From Phycisphaerales bacterium (GTDB lineage: Bacteria > Planctomycetota > Phycisphaerae > Phycisphaerales > SM1A02), in contig JAQWLT010000006.1 of the NCBI GenBank assembly GCA_029247205.1, forward strand, positions 1 to 38,878: a stretch of 38,878 bases of DNA, given 5' to 3'. The position numbers and the translations under genes are program-made. A model generated the notes under the pieces. That model ran no database searches. It had not been told where the DNA came from and was given only the letters and a program-made list of their open reading frames with translations. How positions within the stretch are numbered: position 1 is the first letter of the stretch; each line of letters begins with the position of its first letter. Positions 35,873 through 38,878 of this stretch are shown piece by piece.

Positions 35873-37045
35873 ATGCCTCCTTGGTTGCCACAATTCATTG
35901 CATCGATGATGGTCATTTTCGTGGTGCTGCACATGTGTCTGGGGGCAGCGGCATACCTGATTCTTCTTGAACGCAAGGTGTGCGCCTGGGCTCAGGACCG
36001 TATTGGCCCCAACCGCGTTGGCCCCATGGGGCTTCTGCAACCAATTGCAGACGGGTTGAAATTGTTCTTCAAGGAAGAGTTCATGCCACGTGGTGTTGAC
36101 CGCGTGCTGTTCATGATTGCCCCTGCACTGACAGTGATTCCAGCGATGATCGGGTTTGTCGTCATTCCGTGGGGTGGTTTCTTAGAGATCGGTGATGGCC
36201 GCACCGTGGCGATCATGGGGGCCGACATCAATATTGGTGTTATTTATTTCATCGCTGCAGCTTCGCTTGGCGTGTACGGCGTTGGTCTTGGTGGTTGGGC
36301 ATCTAACAATAAGTATTCATTCATCGGTGGCCTGCGGGCAACCGCACAGATGATCTCCTACGAGATTCCGATGGGGCTCGCTCTGCTGTGTGTGGTGCTG
36401 ACTGCTGGCACGCTATTGCCACAGGAAATCGTGGCGCAGCAACTTGATGGCCAGTGGTTCCTGATTCAGCAGCCGATTGTGGCCATCGTCTTCTATCTGT
36501 GCATGCTGGCCGAGTCCGGCCGGGCGCCCTTTGACCTTGCCGAGGCCGAGCAGGAACTCATTGGCGGCTGGCACACCGAGTATTCGTCGATGAAGTGGGC
36601 ACTTTTCTTCATGGGCGAATACATCCATGTGGTCATCGGGAGTGCCTTCTTTGCAACCCTCTTCCTTGGTGGTTGGTCCTTGAACCCGCTGACGGGCTGG
36701 GATATTCCGCAAACGGGCGGGATCCTGCTGATCCTGCTGCAGTTCGGGATCGTGCTGGGCAAAGTCTTCCTGCTCGTCTTCTTGACCATGATGGTCAGAT
36801 GGACGCTGCCACGCTTCCGCTTTGACCAACTCATGCGGCTGGCTTGGGAGGGACTGATACCGCTCTCGCTACTTGTACTGCTGATGACCAGCATCTTTGT
36901 GTATCTCGGATGGACGTCCTGGTTGTGGGCTGGCTCGTTGGGGTGCCTTGCGTTGCTTTGGCTCGTGCTGCCCTTTATGCCTGGCCAGGCCTCCCCGAAT
37001 CACAAAATCGGCCTGATTGGCAGTCGATTCAGCCCACCCGCGTAG
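35873..37045 (+). CDS. nuoH: NADH-quinone oxidoreductase subunit H
   Basis: NuoH is the complex I membrane subunit that forms the quinone chamber with NuoB/NuoD and the entrance of the proton path. The 390-residue protein has eight or more helices. Conserved loops are clear: LLERKVCAWAQDRIGPNRVGPMGLLQPIADGLKLFFKE after the first helix, YSFIGGLRATAQMISYEIPMGLAL, and ESGRAPFDLAEAEQELIGGWHTEYSSMKWALFFMGEY. I choose ATG 35873 (MPPWLPQFIASMM), with no clear Shine-Dalgarno. It stands 51 nt after carB and no other nuo gene is in the window, although nuoH normally lies between nuoG and nuoI. Confidence 0.95.
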   Translation: MPPWLPQFIASMMVIFVVLHMCLGAAAYLILLERKVCAWAQDRIGPNRVGPMGLLQPIADGLKLFFKEEFMPRGVDRVLFMIAPALTVIPAMIGFVVIPWGGFLEIGDGRTVAIMGADINIGVIYFIAAASLGVYGVGLGGWASNNKYSFIGGLRATAQMISYEIPMGLALLCVVLTAGTLLPQEIVAQQLDGQWFLIQQPIVAIVFYLCMLAESGRAPFDLAEAEQELIGGWHTEYSSMKWALFFMGEYIHVVIGSAFFATLFLGGWSLNPLTGWDIPQTGGILLILLQFGIVLGKVFLLVFLTMMVRWTLPRFRFDQLMRLAWEGLIPLSLLVLLMTSIFVYLGWTSWLWAGSLGCLALLWLVLPFMPGQASPNHKIGLIGSRFSPPA

Positions 37046-37070
37046 GGCCCTCCATCCGTCCGGCCACCGT

Positions 37071-37265
37071 ATGCTGTACAAGCCCATGCGACACCTTCAC
37101 GCCATCTTGGGACTTCTTCGCCTGCTACTGATTACCCGAGGCCGCGTGGGGGGCTTGTGGTGGTCTTGGCGAGCTGAGACAGCCTTTGGCCCAGAATCCC
37201 CCAGTGCCCGCCAGCGTTGCTCGGCAATGTGGCATTTCTTTGCGTGGATTTGGCGGATGCCATAA
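37071..37265 (+). CDS. Small Trp-rich hypothetical protein
   Basis: A possible 64-residue protein 25 nt after nuoH, starting at ATG 37071 or at ATG 37086 (MRHLHAILGLLRLLLITRG). A hydrophobic N-terminal segment is followed by a compact Trp/Arg-rich part: GLWWSWRAETAFGPESPSAR and AMWHFFAWIWRMP, with six Trp in about 40 residues. The WxWRxETAFG..PS pattern reminds me of small uncharacterised planctomycete proteins, but I cannot verify this. No strong Shine-Dalgarno. The end of the gene is part of a terminator-like hairpin. Alternatively it is a chance ORF. Confidence 0.45.
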   Translation: MLYKPMRHLHAILGLLRLLLITRGRVGGLWWSWRAETAFGPESPSARQRCSAMWHFFAWIWRMP

Positions 37266-37271
37266 TTTTTT
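37228..37271 (+). terminator. Possible intrinsic terminator after nuoH and the small ORF
   Basis: TGTGGCAT (37228-37235) can pair with ATGCCATA (37257-37264), eight pairs with one G-U, around a 21-nt loop; a run of six T (37266-37271) follows at once. The loop is long and the stem modest, so this is a weak but correctly ordered terminator. Confidence 0.4.
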
Positions 37272-37370
37272 TCTGCGGTTATCAGACGATTGTCTGTGGC
37301 ATCATGGGGGCGTTCTGTGGGGCTATAAGGGGCATGAACCCCCTTTAAGAGGGCTGTGTGGCACATATGC

Positions 37371-37398
37371 TTGCATGGAAGGATTATTTCAGTATAAA
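37371..37398 (+). promoter_or_regulatory. Candidate promoter of the porin gene
   Basis: TTGCAT (37371-37376), 16 nt, then TATAAA (37393-37398), a near-consensus -10. Transcription would begin near 37405, right before the first leader hairpin, giving a leader of about 280 nt. The rest of 37266-37370 shows only small inverted repeats (for example AAGGGG/CCCCTT at 37327-37332 and 37440-free flank 37340-37345) and no gene. Confidence 0.5.
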
Positions 37399-37407
37399 TT
37401 CGGCAGA

Positions 37408-37455
37408 GAGAGCCCCGTAAGAGATTGCTGGCAAAGGGCTTACGCGGCGTCTCTT
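37408..37455 (+). other. Leader hairpin 1 of the porin mRNA
   Basis: CGTAAG (37416-37421) pairs with CTTACG (37439-37444). The stem continues with CC/GG (37414-37415 with 37446-37447) past a bulged C and with GAGAG/CTCTT (37408-37412 with 37451-37455) past a small internal loop. It would lie at the very 5' end of the predicted transcript. Confidence 0.45.
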
Positions 37456-37531
37456 GGCCAGAGAGTCAGAATGTCTAGAGAAAGTTGCTCTCGGGGTGGT
37501 AGTCCGGGTCGATCTCAGTATCATCCTCGCC

Positions 37532-37569
37532 TTCAACAGATCGACCGCTGTTGGTCGATAGGCGTTGAA
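37532..37569 (+). other. Leader hairpin 2 of the porin mRNA
   Basis: Inner stem ATCGACC (37540-37546) with GGTCGAT (37553-37559) around a 6-nt loop; outer stem TTCAAC (37532-37537) with GTTGAA (37564-37569), separated by a small internal loop. No T-run follows, so it is not a simple terminator. Bases 37570-37669 hold no gene I can support. Confidence 0.5.
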
Positions 37570-37683
37570 TCAAGTTCGTAGCGCGGCTGTGTACCAGCGT
37601 GTTGCGGAGAGTCAGTCAGTTCTCGGGTGCTCGGTCCCTCGTTGGGATGACTTGCAGTGCTCGGTAAACAGGAGAGTCGTACG

Positions 37684-38878
37684 ATGAGTTTTGCGACCAA
37701 GGCAAGCATCTTTATTGGTGCTGCCGCATTTAGCGGGATGGCCGTCGCCGGTACCGGTGAGGCCTCTAACGACCTGCAGTCTCGCCTAGAGGCCGCAGAA
37801 GCACACATCGCCGAGCTTTCGGCCCAACAAAACGGTGATTGGCTCACCGAACAACGCAGTGAGCAAGTCCGTGGCATTGTCCAGGATGTGCTCGCTGACG
37901 CTGATACCCGTGCCAGCCTTCAGGGCAATGGTGCGACCAGCGGCTACAGCAATGGTTTCTTCGTCCAGAGTGCCGATGGCAAGTGGTCGATGAAGATCAA
38001 TGGTCTGTTCCAAGAGCGATTTAATGTTGGTCATCAGCCAGGTGCCTGGAGTGGTGCAACAAATGATCCCCACGAGACAGCGTTCGGTTTTGAAACCACT
38101 CGCGCTGCACTGAACTTCTCCGGTGAACTTGCTGGCGTGGCGTACTACAACGCTCGTCTTGACTGGTCGCCCTACAACGCCAACAATGGTGGTGGTCTGT
38201 CCAACAGTCCCCTCGAGTGGGCGTACGGCGGTTGGCACGTGAACGACAACTGGTCCATGCAAATGGGTCGCCAGAAGATGAACGTCATGCGTGGGTTTAT
38301 GGTCAATGCTGAGGATCAGCAGGCCATCGAGCGTAGTTCCTACAACTACTACTGGGCTTCTTCCCAGATCACCAACGGCATTATGGCCAAGGGTTCGTGG
38401 GACAACTTCCGTATGAACGGAATGTTCAGCAATGGTGCCACAAACGCGGGTAATAACGTCGGCAATAACGCATGGAATACCAACGACAATGGTTGGTCCA
38501 TCACGGGTCGCGGCGAGTGGCTTCTGGAAGGTGATTGGGCTCAGTTCGATCACATCGGTTCGACCAAGGGTGGAACTGACGGGATGCTTCTTGGCGTTGG
38601 TGGTGGTTACCTCCGCGGCGCAGCCGTGAATAACGCTCTCCCTGCGACCGATACTCGCACACCTAAGAACTGGCTCGTATCCGGCGACCTCTCGTACCAG
38701 TCTGACGGCTGGAACGCATACGGTTCCGTTTCGTATCAGCGTACTAACGATGACACTGGTGGCGAAGACGTCAACTCCATCGGTTTCGAAGTCGGTGCTG
38801 GTATGCACATGTCAGATAACGATGAGCTTTATGCTCGTTGGCAGTGGATCAACCCTGGTACCGGACTAGGCGCTGTAA
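37684..38878 (+). CDS. Outer-membrane porin with N-terminal coiled coil (3' partial)
   Basis: A beta-barrel porin, probably for passive uptake of small or anionic solutes (phosphate-selective OprO/OprP-like by pattern; substrate not determined). ATG 37684 has AGGAGA 8 nt upstream. The 398 codons present give a signal peptide (about 1-22, KASIFIGAAAFSGMAVAG) and a short coiled coil (LQSRLEAAEAHIAELSAQQ). A linker (VLADADTRASLQGNG) is followed by GYSNGFFVQSADGKWSMKINGLFQERF, the usual entry to planctomycete porins. Alternating aromatic beta-strands follow to the window end. Codon use is biased toward GGT, CGT, AAC and TCC, unlike neighbouring genes, which suggests very high expression. The last bases read TAA, but in the frame the final codon is GTA and the gene continues past the edge. 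Confidence 0.88.
   Translation, partial: MSFATKASIFIGAAAFSGMAVAGTGEASNDLQSRLEAAEAHIAELSAQQNGDWLTEQRSEQVRGIVQDVLADADTRASLQGNGATSGYSNGFFVQSADGKWSMKINGLFQERFNVGHQPGAWSGATNDPHETAFGFETTRAALNFSGELAGVAYYNARLDWSPYNANNGGGLSNSPLEWAYGGWHVNDNWSMQMGRQKMNVMRGFMVNAEDQQAIERSSYNYYWASSQITNGIMAKGSWDNFRMNGMFSNGATNAGNNVGNNAWNTNDNGWSITGRGEWLLEGDWAQFDHIGSTKGGTDGMLLGVGGGYLRGAAVNNALPATDTRTPKNWLVSGDLSYQSDGWNAYGSVSYQRTNDDTGGEDVNSIGFEVGAGMHMSDNDELYARWQWINPGTGLGAV

Noticed and set aside
34262-36040. A 592-codon open frame on the minus strand
   Set aside because: It lies fully antisense to carB and the start of nuoH, has His/Arg/Asn-rich low-quality composition and no domain; it is a shadow of the coding frame.
37327-37345. 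AAGGGG/CCCCTT hairpin as a terminator
   Set aside because: A six-pair stem with a 7-nt loop but no T-run after it on the plus strand; it may only be part of the non-coding spacer.
37786-38808. A 340-codon open frame on the minus strand
   Set aside because: Antisense to the porin gene, which has a signal peptide, ribosome site and porin motifs; long antisense frames are expected opposite a codon-biased gene.
38870-38878. Apparent stop TAA at the right edge of the porin gene
   Set aside because: Counting from ATG 37684 the last full codon is GTA (38875-38877), so TAA is out of frame and the gene continues.
1-38878. CRISPR arrays, tRNA/rRNA genes, insertion sequences, defence or phage genes
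   Set aside because: No direct-repeat array, no cloverleaf or rRNA-like sequence, and no transposase, integrase, restriction or toxin-antitoxin motif was found on either strand.

Overview
The window looks like a chromosomal segment of a planctomycete, most likely of the Phycisphaerae type. GC is moderate (mid-50s percent by eye) and genes are tightly packed. The pointers are a fused 3-dehydroquinate dehydratase/shikimate dehydrogenase, a DUF1573 protein, a complete Alternative Complex III (ACIII) operon joined to a caa3-type oxidase, and a coiled-coil plus beta-barrel porin of the kind seen in that phylum. This placement is inference from gene content. I see no mobile element, CRISPR array, tRNA or rRNA.

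Layout. 1-2652: shikimate pathway, with bifunctional aroDE (cut by the left edge) convergent with aroC. 2653-5673: the disaggregase gene clpB on the minus strand, with a strong intrinsic terminator behind it and a possible 46-codon upstream ORF overlapping its start. 5779-8249: a membrane-anchored DUF1573 protein, a cytosolic-type cobalamin-binding protein, and TatD nuclease. 8379-22555: one long plus-strand operon of 13 genes, actA-B-C-D-E-F, a small membrane protein, a SCO copper chaperone, oxidase subunits II, I and III, a subunit IV-like protein and a second subunit III-like protein. 22563-27208: minus-strand ctaB (heme O synthase), a DUF3179 protein and an M1 metallopeptidase. 27291-29323: heme A synthase ctaA and a coupled, degenerate 6-phosphogluconolactonase-like gene. 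29385-32327: ruvX, a mannose-1-phosphate guanylyltransferase, ruvA and a PlsC acyltransferase. 32387-37265: carB, an isolated nuoH and a small Trp-rich ORF. 37266-37683: a non-coding stretch with a plausible promoter and a structured leader. 37684-end: a porin gene that runs off the right edge.

How the genes work together. From 8.4 to 28.7 kb the DNA encodes most of a quinol-to-oxygen electron transfer chain. ACIII oxidises quinol and passes electrons to c-type hemes. The oxidase carries its own cytochrome c domain on subunit II, SCO helps load CuA, and CtaB/CtaA convert protoheme to heme A. The catalytic subunit has the YSHPAVY signature of A2-type heme-copper oxidases in place of the glutamate of A1 enzymes. 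Several subunits of this operon carry histidine-rich tails, and subunit III has an unusually long insertion; these are the features I find most worth following. No classical new defence or mobile system is visible.
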